This document shows, piece by piece, positions 1 to 10,365 of a DNA stretch of 64,000 nt (the first letter of the stretch is position 1; the number at the start of each line of letters is the position of its first letter). This stretch comes from Galeopsis tetrahit. Its lineage: Eukaryota; Streptophyta; Magnoliopsida; Lamiales; Lamiaceae. A program made the translations under genes and the position numbers. Below the pieces are notes generated by a model. That model was not told the origin of the DNA and ran no database searches. It saw nothing but the letters and a program-made list of their open reading frames with translations. Location: the NCBI GenBank assembly GCA_963675135.1, contig OY776129.1, positions 76,911,348 through 76,975,347 of the forward strand. The letters are read 5' to 3'.

Positions 1-9
1 ACCACCAAA

Positions 10-3000
10 ATGCTGGCCAAAGCTTGCCACCTCCGCCCCCTAAAACTCCCCGCCACCGCATCTCCACCCAGACTCCCGCCACCAACATACACCACGCCAC
101 CACAAACCACCACCACAACCCACGCCATATCAATCACCGCCCCCACCACCCTCTCACCACCCGCACCCGTACCCGTACCCGACACCACAAATCCTCTAGA
201 CGACACCGTTTCCGCCTTCTGGGACTACCAATTCCTTTTCGTCTCCCAACGCGCCGAAACCACCCAACCCATCTCCCTCCGCCTCCTCGACGGCGCGTTG
301 CCCCACGACTTCCCCTCCGGCACATACTACCTCACCGGCCCCGGCCTTTTCTCCGACGACCACGGCTCCACCGTCCACCCCTTGGACGGCCACGGCTACT
401 TGCGGGCCTTCGACATCGACGGCCCCACCGGGGCCGTCGATTTCATGGCGAAGTATATCGAGACGGAGGCGCAGGTGGAGGAGCGGGACGCCGACACCGG
501 CGAGTGGCGGTTCACTCACCGCGGCCCGTTTTCCGTGTTAAAGGGCGGGAAAATGGTGGGGAATACGAAAGTTATGAAAAACGTGGCGAATACGAGCGTT
601 TTACAGTGGGGTGGAAGATTGTTTTGCTTGTGGGAAGGAGGGGATCCTTACGAGATTGAACCTTGTACGTTGAATACATTGGGGAAATTCAAACTCGTTG
701 ATGATCGGAAAATGTTAATGGAGAATGATGATGATGGTGATCAAGAACAATTCCGGGCTAGTTTCCTAGACCTCGCAGCTCGAATCTTGAAGCCAATACT
801 ATATGGTAAGTTCAATTCCTCTGTTTCACTTTTTGTGTACAAGACGTAAATGGTAAAGTCTAGTATGCACTCGAGTGCATGTTGTGCACCCTAGTCTAAA
901 GAAAAGTGTATGTTATTAAACTGAAAAATACAACACAATATTACTAAAAAGTGTAAGTCACTATGACTAAAAATATTATTATACGGTTTAATAATTGAAA
1001 AGTGCAACACCATTTACCAAAACGTGTAAATCAGTAAAACTGAAAAGTGCAGACCAACTCGACGTAAATTATGTTAATGCATGCATTTTAAATTTGAGTA
1101 TAAGTATCACATTTTAGCATGTAAAGTATCATTAACAATAACGAACACTTTTTATATTAAACAGTGATACTAATTCAAATTATGGGAATCAAATTTTGCA
1201 GGAGTGTTCAAGATGCCTCCGAAGAGATTTATGTCTCATTACAAGATTGATATTCCGAGAAATCGACTGTTGATCATGTCGTGTAATGCGGAAGACATGT
1301 TACTCCCGCGAAGCCATTTTACCTTTTACGGTCAGTAAACAGTATTTAAATATATCAACAAATTAATTTGCAATTTTTAATTATATATACGAATTAATTT
1401 TTAATAGTTTGTATTAGTTTACTTTTGTGGGGTTTTCATGAATGTCAGCAAAGGGATCTAACTGTATAGTTTGTAACGAATATATACTTCATAGGACAAG
1501 AAATACATGTGGGACAAAAAATACATTGGTGATGTCACTTCACATCCAAATATAGTACTTTAATATATATAAATTATTTTTCAGGTGGGTTCTAATTTTG
1601 CCTAGAATCTTATTTAATCAATATTGTAATAATTCTTATTTATAAATTTCCTTCCAATATTGTTTATTTTAGTTCATTAATACTATTCAATGATGAATCA
1701 ATAAAAATATATCTTTATTTTATTTCATTTTCAGAATTCGACTTAAATTTTAATCTCATACAAAGTCGAGAATTCAACATCCCTGATCACTTGATGATCC
1801 ATGATTGGGCCTTCACAGATTCTTATTACATATTGTTTGGAAACAGGATCAAGCTAGACATTGCAGGTAATTATTCACAATTTCATTTATTCATTTAATT
1901 ATAATTAAGCTCTAAATTTTAGAGTTTATGTGGCAATATATTATATATGTATGAGTTGATAATTGTAATTGGATGTAGTCTTGTAGATAACTGAATAAGC
2001 ATAACTTATCAGCCCAACATCCAAATATACACGACAAAATCTAGTTTTTTTAGTAGGCATCGTGCATAAAATAACAAAAAAAAATTAAGATGCCGTTCTA
2101 TTGGAATCATGGTTAACTACGACAAAGACAATTTTAAGCTTTAATTAAGTTATAATTTCACAATAACTTTTTGTGTGTCTCGTAGCACACGCCATCATTA
2201 ATTCCGAGTTCTAAATAAGTTCTTTGTTAAATTCTTTGGTCTTGTCTATACGAGTTACTCCGATGACACATGACAGATTCAGATCATTTAATAGTCGGAT
2301 CGAAAAAATGTAAAGGGTAAAACCAAGTATTATTTAGGGTGCGAGTCTTTTGAGTTAATGTCCAATGACCAACACACAATGGGCTCAAGTCCAACATATC
2401 TAATACTAGTAAATAAGCTTTGAATTATGTAACAATTTATTTGAAGCAAAATTTAATCTCTAAACTGTTACTTATTTTGAAATCGAGGAAGTAACTTTCT
2501 ATAAATATTTTATTTAACTTGGTGATTAAAGTTCAGGACTATAGTTCCTCAACGACCACTCGGTAATTTCTATTCAAAGCATACCTTCATTTTATCTACG
2601 TTATATATAAACTAATCAATATAGATTATAAATTGTGTCAAATGAACATTATTTTTCTTAAAATTTTTGTTAATGGATTGATTTAATAATGACAGGATCA
2701 ATGACAGCAGTATGTGGATTATCACCCATGATATCTGCATTATCAGTAAATCCAAGCAAGGCGACATCTCCAATTTATCTTCTTCCAAGGTTCCCAAACA
2801 AGGCCTTAACAAGGGATTGGAGAGTTCCCATTGAAGCCCCTTCACAAATGTGGGTTCTTCACGTTGCTAACGCTTTTGAAGAAAAAAATTTTAATGGAAA
2901 TTTGCAGATTCAAATCCAGGCCAGTGGGTGCTCTTATCAATGGTTCAATTTCCAGAAAATGTTTGGTAAAATTCAAAATAATCCACTATTATAAATACCC

Positions 3001-4087
3001 AATTTTAATTTCAATTTTACTAAATATTATATTAATTGATATTTTCAGGATATGACTGGCAGAGTGGTAAATTAGATCCTGGAATGATGAATATGGAAAA
3101 AGGTGAAGAAAAATTGCTTCCTCACTTAGTCCAGGTATGAATAAAGTACGAACTTATAGATAGGTGAAAAATTAATTAATTTATATTAGCTAAAGTCAAG
3201 TATGCACTCGAGTGCATGTTGTGCACACTAGTCTAAAGAAAAGTGTATGTTATTAAACTGAAAAGTACAACACAATATTACTAAAAAGTGTAAGTCACTA
3301 TAACTAAAAATATTATTATACAGTTTAATAATTGAAAAGTGCAACACCATTTACCAAAAATTGTAAATCAGTAAAACTGAAAAGTGCAACATGGACTAGG
3401 GTGCACAACATGCACTCGAGTACATAGTAAACCAACCCATATTAATTTCTAATATGTACGATGCAGGTGAATATAAGTTTGGATGAAGATGGAAGGTGCC
3501 AAGACTGCAGTGTAGATGACCTGAGTCAATGGCACAAAGCTTCCGATTTTCCGGTGATAAATCAAGAGGTTTCCGGCACAAGAAATAGCTACGTCTACGC
3601 AGCTACTTCCTCCGGTTCACGACGGTCTTTGCCACATTTTCCATTTGACACGGTGGTTAAGCTCAACACCGTCGATAAATCCACGCAAACTTGGTCCACT
3701 AGTAGACGACGCTTCATTGGCGAGCCCGTTTTTATACCGAAAGGCAGCGCCCAACACGAAGACGACGGCTATCTCCTTGTTGTAGAAGTGAGTATTTTTA
3801 TTACTCTATCAAAGTATAAATTATAAGATTTTTGTCTAATTATTTATTTATTGTTTGTGTAGTATGCAGTGTCAACACAACGATGCTACCTTGTCGTTCT
3901 TGATTCCAAATTGATTGGGAAGAAGAATGCTCTTGTTGCAAGATTTGAAGTCCCTAGGCATTTGAATTTTCCTCTTGGATTTCATGGATTTTGGGCTCCT
4001 AATGTTTGTCCAGTTCCGGTAATTTCAAAGCCTAATCAAGAATCTCGACGACGAACCCGGGTGAAATCATTGATATCTGTAAATTAA
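10..4087 (+). CDS. CCD7: Carotenoid cleavage dioxygenase 7 (9-cis-beta-carotene 9',10'-cleaving), plastidial; complete, 7 exons
   Basis: Exons read as 10-805, 1202-1330, 1735-1866, 2696-2965, 3049-3134, 3467-3787 and 3863-4087, all GT-AG and phase-consistent, giving 652 residues. Blocks match CCD7/MAX3/RMS5/D17: AFxDYQxLFVSQR, FPSGTYYLxGPGLF(S/T)DDHGS, HRGPFSVLKGGK, NTKVMKNVANTSVL and FPVIN. The four Fe(II)-binding histidines of the family are visible at about H278 (MSHYK), H331 (MIHDW), H408 (LHVANAF) and H619 (GFHGFW). By family knowledge the enzyme cleaves 9-cis-beta-carotene in plastids to 9-cis-beta-apo-10'-carotenal and beta-ionone, after D27 and before CCD8 in strigolactone synthesis. 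The Pro/Thr-rich first 60 residues fit a transit peptide. The ATG lies 10 bases into the window, so an upstream in-frame start cannot be excluded. After GFHGFW the protein runs about 32 residues further than the Arabidopsis protein as I recall it. Introns 1 and 5 hold related MITEs. Confidence 0.95.
852..1060 (-). mobile_element. Mutator-like hairpin MITE, copy 1 (CCD7 intron 1)
   Basis: Begins GGTAAAGTCTAGTATGCACT and ends AGACCAACTC. It is flanked by a perfect 9-bp duplication GACGTAAAT (843-851 and 1061-1069), the size typical of Mutator-like elements. The right subterminal palindrome is internally deleted relative to other copies. Orientation is arbitrary: the end beginning GGTAAAGTC is on the left here. 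Confidence 0.9.
3189..3438 (-). mobile_element. Mutator-like hairpin MITE, copy 2 (CCD7 intron 5)
   Basis: Same family as the intron 1 copy, with both terminal palindromes (GCACTCGAGTGC type) and a right end CATAGTAAACCAACCC. The target duplication has decayed (TTTATATTA against ATATTAATT). The right end stops 28 bases before the first base of CCD7 exon 6, so the element supplies the region where the branch point of that intron would lie. Confidence 0.85.
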
Positions 4088-4633
4088 GATATGATTAAAA
4101 GAATTACTTGTAACATATTAGGGAAATATATATAGTGAATTAATCTCAATCATTCTTTCACACCCGCGATACTAAAGGATATTTACTAGTAATGTAGTGT
4201 AGGGATCGAAGATGTTATACTTTTGTAAATTAATTTCTTTGTTTGTAACATACATTTTTTAAAGTATAATTACTTGTGGATGTTGTCAGACATATTTTGC
4301 TCTAAATTTCGACTTCAAAAATTAGTCATATTTACAAAGTTCAATATTTTAGTTCACTTACCAATTACCATCTAACACAAACAATTCATCCCGTCATCCG
4401 GTAGTAGATGACATGAAATTACTTTTTTTTGTTTTGATAAAATAACCTCAAAAATGTAATTTTGTAGATAAAATATGTTAGGGAATTATTCCAACTTGAT
4501 GCCATGTTTAATTTACAAAAATAAAATATTGTCACCAGTTGAATTATCTTTGTTAGCTGATAAATGAATTAAAAGTTTAAATATAGAAAACTATGTTATA
4601 ATAAAAAAAATAAAAAACAAAAATTAAAAGTGT
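4088..4633. other. CCD7 3' flank, A+T-rich
   Basis: Downstream of the CCD7 stop. It contains the presumed 3' UTR and A+T-rich DNA. No gene, RNA or repeat could be recognised. Confidence 0.5.
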
Positions 4634-4731
4634 TTTTTTTTTATGCAAGTTAAATACCCATCCCTTTTTTCCCCCTTCCCATGACTCGAACCCAGGACCT
4701 AAGGTCTAGGTAGTGGTGCTCACTTTTAATT
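4634..4731 (-). mobile_element. tRNA-derived SINE, 5'-truncated, antisense
   Basis: Reads on the minus strand as a truncated copy of the SINE at 48299-48408. The B-box-like GGGTTCGAGTCATGGGAAGG is present. Poly(A) appears as the T-run near 4632-4641, and the 5' end breaks off at GAGCACCACTACC. A direct repeat AAAATTAAAAGTGTT occurs on both sides (about 4619-4633 and 4736-4750), consistent with target-primed integration. Confidence 0.75.
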
Positions 4732-4779
4732 AAAAAAAATTAAAAGTGTTACAATTAAAAAAAATGTATTTTTCTAATT

Positions 4780-5870
4780 ACTCCAAAATGTTGGAGTATA
4801 AATTCGAGACAAATGGGTGATTGATTTGGGTGTTTGCACGTTTTTAATGCACATTTGAAGCTCATTTGTTGATTATTTATGACTACTTTGGTCAAAATGA
4901 GAGAAATGTCGTATTTTTGTCATTTTTGTAAGGAGAACGAAGATCTCGGAAGCAAAACACTCACCATATCTCATTGGACTGAAGAGAGGACTACACCATT
5001 TGATTCGGCTCGAAAAATGGAGTGAAATGAAAAAAAGAATCGAGTCAATCGGAGGTTGAAAGCAAAAGTTATGTACAAAACAAGTTTGAGGTGCGACACG
5101 GCCCAGTGTTCAAAAACGGTCGAGTGGAACATCGGCCAGCAACTTGGGAATTTGGAGACGACTCAGCCGAGTTGGAGTGGAAAATTTGTCGCGGCCGAGC
5201 CCGTGGCCAACCTGCAACCATCAAAATCATGCCCTGACTCGACCGAGTCGAGTGGCCCCTATTTCAGCGGTTTTTTGTGTATTTTCGTGAAATTTCGAGG
5301 GCCAACTTGTAAAACTCGTCTTTAAACCCTACCCCAACACAATAAATATCCCAATATCAGGATTATATTTCTCTTGAGTTAATTGGATTGAAAAGACTTA
5401 TAACTCATTATTTAGTGATCAATTCTATAAGAAAACACACAATACCACTTAAGTGGGCTTTCAATCATAAATATAATCATTAGTGTTGCATATGTCTTGG
5501 AACCACTCTTTTCTGTATCGAGTTTAATTCATTTTACTTGTATTCTCTTGATTCGCATGAGCACACTTGATCAAATTTCTTATTACTCGTTTATTGTTTA
5601 CTTGTGACATGTTGGTAGGCAAATAAGGGTAATTAAAATACTTTAAACTTTCGATCACGTCTATTTATAATTAAATCAACAAACTCTACTTTTACACCCC
5701 TCCTTGTGGAATCGATCTCGTACTTACTTCGCTATAATATACATCGTATATTTGCGGTCATGTATTTTAGAGTTATGAAATACGTGAACAATGATTGAGT
5801 AATTGTAACATTTAGCCATGGGAATTTATTATTGGCACGGGTTATATGCCCCACAACGAGTGTTAAGATG
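4780..5870. repeat. LTR-retrotransposon-like non-coding remnant
   Basis: The stretch has the style of plant Ty3/gypsy LTR and leader DNA: cggtcgagt/gactcgaccgagtcg blocks near 5115-5260, and a CTCCTTGTGGAATCGATC(T) phrase near 5700 resembling sequence that precedes primer-binding sites in such elements. No gag or pol reading frame is visible and clear TG...CA ends with a 5-bp duplication were not found. The 89-codon frame at 5056-5325 falls in this material and is not taken as a gene. Confidence 0.45.
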
Positions 5871-5879
5871 CACTAGCCT

Positions 5880-6460
5880 TCTTCATTTATTAATTAAATA
5901 TACATGTAAAAATTAAAATATCTCATCTATCCTTTTAATAAAATATATTAGGATAGATACACCCTTAAATCCTAACCTTAACACCAGGGGAAGCAGCAGA
6001 CGCCACCGCCGACATCCAACACTCCACCTCCGACGGCCATCACCCCACCACCGGCCGCCTTCTCTGTACAAACAAATTTATAAATTAAAAAAATATATAC
6101 ACTTTGACAAACCAGTATCGATCGACACTGATTTGTCGACCATAGAGTATACAGTCGACTATAATTTGTCGACGAAAACCCCCATTAACATTTCAACGAA
6201 AGATTTAAAAAAATATTGCATTTTCGATAAAAAATTGTCGACCATAAACATTATGATCGACAGCAATTTGTCGACCATAACGTTAGTGGTCGACAAGAAA
6301 TCGTTGAAAATGAAAAAAAAAAGTAACAAGAAACACTACCTGTTTCGCGAAATCGTGAAAGATAAGGGATGAGCCGTTGGGGGAGAAGGTTGGGGCAGAA
6401 CGGCGGGGGAGGAGGAGGCGGCGGTGGCGCTGGGAGAGGGGTGACTTGAACGAATTTTAG
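5880..6460. repeat. GC-rich insert with TTTGTCGAC repeats
   Basis: Two GC-rich patches (5990-6065 and 6380-6445) flank a stretch where TTTGTCGACC/GGTCGACAA-type palindromic words recur at least six times (6115-6300). Similar GC-rich patches occur near 8150-8290, 16190-16520 and 26440-26520, suggesting a shared element family. No coding function is recognised. Confidence 0.4.
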
Positions 6461-6469
6461 TCTATATGT

Positions 6470-8110
6470 TTTGACTAACTACTTCCCCTCAAGCATAAGG
6501 GTTCGTAGTAGTATACACGTAAGTATTTCGACCAAGTAGTATCGAACCACGGAAGGTAGACTAGTGCAATGGATCCCTAAAGTTGTACGTCGTCATAACT
6601 AATGTAGCTACGTTTTCGGGTTTTGAATGCAAAACTAAAGCTAAACAATAATCTAAAGACAATAAATTAAACTAAACACAATCTAAAGGCTAACAAGTAA
6701 TCAAACTACTAAATCACAAAACAAGAAATTGACAAGCAAGACAAAGAACAACCACGAATTAGATTCGAAGAAGTGCAAGTGTGTGAATGCTTCGGATGTT
6801 CTCTACTTAGTGAAATCGAGTGGAATTGTTTATACCATTTTTATGCTTCAATTTGAATTTGCTAAGAGCATCAAGATGCTAGGATGAAAATCGTTTCCCT
6901 TCGGGTACTATAGCCTTACGTCTAAGGTGTTCCCAAACCCGGTAATAAGACATCTTCCTAATCCTCATCAACTACCCAAATAACCATTCAAGTACTTAAT
7001 GTCTCCTAATGGGGGTTCTAATACGATTAACTCTCTCTCGACGAATTAAAAGTATAATAAACGCATTTGTATACCAACAACTCACACCATAAATTTAAAC
7101 ATGTTCATGTAACTCTCGTCTACGCTAAACATGCCTCAAAATATGGATTAATAGAAGCAAATACACAAAGCACCAATAAAACCCAATAAGAGAAGCAATA
7201 ATCCAAATATCAACAATAATCAAAGTCTAAACAATTCACACATTCAATAATCACATGGTTTCAAACACCCAAAGCATAAAAAGCTTAGCCCATGGTGTTT
7301 GAGAAAACACCCATGACTAAAACAACAAGAAAACTATAAATAAACATGAAAATAACAATATTATAGAAAAGAGAGAGTTTGGGTGGAAGTCACCTTGATG
7401 ATTCTTCAACAATCTAAGCTATTACAAGTGAATGTAACCTTAATCTTCAAAAGCCCAAACTAAATACTAAATTTGAAGCTAATCTATGGAATTAAACTTG
7501 CAAAATATGTTGAAAATCTATCTAAGAATGAAACTAGGGTTTGAGTGTGTGAAAAAGTGAGGCCAAGCCTTCTTTTACAAACTGATGGTGAAGCTATTTA
7601 AAGCTTCAAAGAGTTTGTGAGACGAAAATAACAATTGGGTCCTTGAAGTTCATGAAAATTTGCGAATTTCCCAAAAAACGCTAGTTCACTCGCCCAACCG
7701 AATGAGGTGAAACGGTCGGTCGAGTGAATTTGGAAATCAGAACCAAAACTGGGTTCCAGATCCCAAACGGGTGCCAGTGTGGGCTCAAACGGCCGCCAGT
7801 GTGAAATCATTTCACTCGACCGCCAGTGTGGGCTCAAACGGGCGCCAGTGTGAAATCATTTCACTCGGCCGCCAGTGTGGGCTCACTCGACCGCCCGTTT
7901 GGTTTCTGCTCCTTGGACTTTTCCTTCTATTTTTCTTGGCTTTCCTTGCTTGTCCTTCAAACGAACATCAATTCCCATGCGCCAATGCTCGTTTTCCTTC
8001 TAAAATGGACTATTTCACCCTGTTTCCTACACTTTGAACACATTTCTTGACAACAAGGTTAGTGGCACAATTTCTATCAATTACGACCAAAATCACATCA
8101 AAATGCTACA
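6470..8110. repeat. Retrotransposon-derived non-coding block with tandem GCCAGTGTG repeats
   Basis: From 6480 the sequence resembles a non-coding tract frequent in plant Ty3/gypsy (Tat-like) or non-autonomous LTR elements: an 'atcgaaccacggaag' phrase followed by A-rich aaactaaa-type text. At 7767-7905 a roughly 50-bp unit with CGCCAGTGTGGGCTCA and GTGTGAAATCATTTCACTCG repeats about two and a half times. Short ORFs here are repeat shadows. LTR ends were not resolved. Confidence 0.4.
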
Positions 8111-8480
8111 ATAATATAGCAAATACGAGCAATCTCACATCCAATCAAGGGGGGCACCGTCGCCGCTTCTTGTTGCAGAAAAAAAAAAAAGAGTAGCCAT
8201 CGGGGGAGGAGGTAGGGGTCGTCGGGGAAGAAGGTTGGGGCAGGGCGGCGGTGGTGTTGGGCGAGCGGGCCGGCGTCGGCGCTGCTTGTGCAAAAATCAA
8301 ATATATAAAAAAAAAAAAAAGACGAAGGATGGCGGTACGTGGGCGGCTTGAGCGGCGGAGCTAGCATAAATGATGAAGGAATAAGAAGTGAAGAAAACAG
8401 TGGGTTTGGGAGAATAAATGAGGGAAAATAGGGTTTTATGGTGGTGTGCATTTATCATACCAAATTTTAAGATAAAAGAG
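8111..8480. repeat. GC-rich patch, probable transposon cargo
   Basis: Contains a GC-rich core (8150-8290: ggggcagggcggcggtgg, ggcgtcggcgctgc) between A+T-rich arms. The core resembles 6380-6445 and 16200-16260. No gene can be supported. Confidence 0.35.
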
Positions 8481-8482
8481 TA

Positions 8483-8754
8483 CTCCCTCCGTCTCCGGAA
8501 GTGTTTGCACCACAAAGTGGTCACACTTTTTAAGAAAAAAGTGTAATGAGTAGAGTGTTGAGGGGTAATTTTGTAAAGTTATATGAATAAAGTAAAAAGG
8601 TGATTGGAAAGAGAGTAAAAGTAATGACATTTTGTGTAAATATGTGAATATTGTGAGGGTGAAGTTTATGGATAAGTTTCCTTTTATGGGTGTGCAAACA
8701 ATTGTGGGACGGATAAATAAGATAAGTGTGCAAACAGTTGTGGGACGGAAGGAG
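8483..8754 (+). mobile_element. Stowaway MITE (Tc1/Mariner type)
   Basis: Flanked by TA (8481-8482 and 8755-8756). The left end is CTCCCTCCGTCTCCGG and the right end is CGGGACGGAAGGAG-like (GGGACGGAAGGAG). Internal sequence is nearly the reverse complement of the copy at 46092-46363. Confidence 0.9.
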
Positions 8755-8768
8755 TATAATATATAATT

Positions 8769-9017
8769 GGGTTGGTCTGCTATGGACTCGAGTGCATGTT
8801 GTGCACCCTAGTCCATGTTGCACTTTTTAGTTTACTGACTTACACTTTTTGGTAAATGGTGTTTCAGTTTTCAATTATTAAACTGTATAATAATATTTTT
8901 AGGCATAGTGACTTACACTTTTTAGTAATATTGTGTTGTACTTTTCAATTTAATAACATACACTTTTTTTTAGACTAGAGTGCACAATATGCACTCGAGT
9001 GCATACTAGACTTTACC
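8769..9017 (+). mobile_element. Mutator-like hairpin MITE, copy 3
   Basis: Starts GGGTTGGTCTGCTATGGACT and ends ATACTAGACTTTACC. Perfect 9-bp target duplication TATATAATT at 8760-8768 and 9018-9026. Terminal palindromes GCACTCGAGTGC-type are present at both ends. Confidence 0.93.
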
Positions 9018-9029
9018 TATATAATTTGA

Positions 9030-9495
9030 GAGGAGTACGTCTATTTTAAATGTGTTTTGAGGTATGTACATATATTAGAGGAGTGTGTCTAACATTCATG
9101 GAGTGGCCCATAACCCACGCCTTTATTATTTTGAGCCTTCAGACCAAAACGATTAGAAGCATTTATTAATTTGGGCTTCAAGCCTAAAAGACCAGAAGGA
9201 TGTAGTTACTAGTTACTATTAATTTTTTTGCCTTCATAGTGGTAATTTTTTGACTTTGTTGTGATAATATTTTGATCATGTAGTAAATCATTTGTTTGCA
9301 GTCAACGAATTTTTTGGACAACTCGAATTTGGGTCCGTGAATTTTTTAAAATAATCTTTATATAAAATATTTCACATAAGACTATCTCTATATAGTATAT
9401 TAAATAATTAGGATATAAAATGTGTAATATATATTCTATATATATGGATTCAATTCCTTATAAAAAATTGAATTGACTTGGTCAACTCTAAACCC
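9030..9495. other. Intergenic, nothing recognised
   Basis: A+T-rich DNA without a convincing reading frame, RNA gene or bounded repeat. Confidence 0.4.
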
Positions 9496-9498
9496 TAA

Positions 9499-9862
9499 GG
9501 TGGTGTTTGGTTTGAGATTGATTTGAATTGAATTTGGATTGAGGTGGATTGGATTGAGATTTGGGTAATCCATGAATAGTAATTATGTGTGTAAGTTGTG
9601 TTTGGTTAAGGATTGAGAAGTAGGGGTAGATGTATTTTTATGTCACATCAAAGTATGAGAGAGAAGAAAGTAGGAGAGAGAATTAGTGGTTGAAAAGAGT
9701 GATTTGATTCTATAAAAATAGGTGTATAGATGTATTGTAGGAGTGGATTGGTATTTGGATTGGTATTTGGATTTGTATTTAGATTGAGATGGATTGAGAG
9801 AGATTGGATTGGGATTGGGCCAATTCGGATTTGGATTGACCAATCTCAAACCAAACACTGCC
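9499..9862. mobile_element. Tourist-type MITE (PIF/Harbinger)
   Basis: Ends GGTGGTGTTTGGTTTGAGAT and (reverse complement of right end) GGCAGTGTTTGGTTTGAGAT. The TAA target duplication lies at 9496-9498 and 9863-9865. The interior is simple ggattgagattggatt text. Confidence 0.88.
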
Positions 9863-10042
9863 TAAATATTGAAGAAAATAAAATTTTTGACTGGTCAATT
9901 TTTTTTAATTTTTTTTTTTGTAAAAAGTATAAGTCAATATTGTTATCCTTACTTCTGACATTTTGTCTTCAGAGTTATTTAAGAGAATCCATTAAAATCT
10001 CTAATTTTTAGAAGAGATTTTTGAATGATGAAATTTATTTGT

Positions 10043-10360
10043 TCTTACTCGAATAATCACAAAATTAGAGGATTCTACCTAATATGATCCAACTCTCGTT
10101 GCGATAAACCAATATATACTCAAATCACTGCTCATTTTGTGGTTTTGATCTCTTACTCGAATAATCACAAAATTAGAGGATTCTACCTAATATGATCTCC
10201 TCACTAATCACTCAAACTCTCATTCAAATAATTAGTGTAAATTAATAGAGTTCTAATGAAATTTACACAACTCTCGTTGCGATAAACCAATATATACTCA
10301 AATTACATTTGGTAGGCAACATCATGATTGCGATAAACCAATATATATTCAAATCACATT
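10043..10360 (+). repeat. Local direct repeats
   Basis: A 47-bp segment (tcttactcgaataatcac...) at 10043-10089 recurs at 10151-10197. The phrase gcgataaaccaatatata occurs three times (near 10101, 10279 and 10329). These are local duplications with no coding content. Confidence 0.8.
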
Positions 10361-10365
10361 TGGTA

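Noticed and set aside
4780..8110. A complete LTR retrotransposon
   Set aside because: LTR-like and leader-like text is present, but no paired LTRs, target duplication or gag/pol frames could be found.
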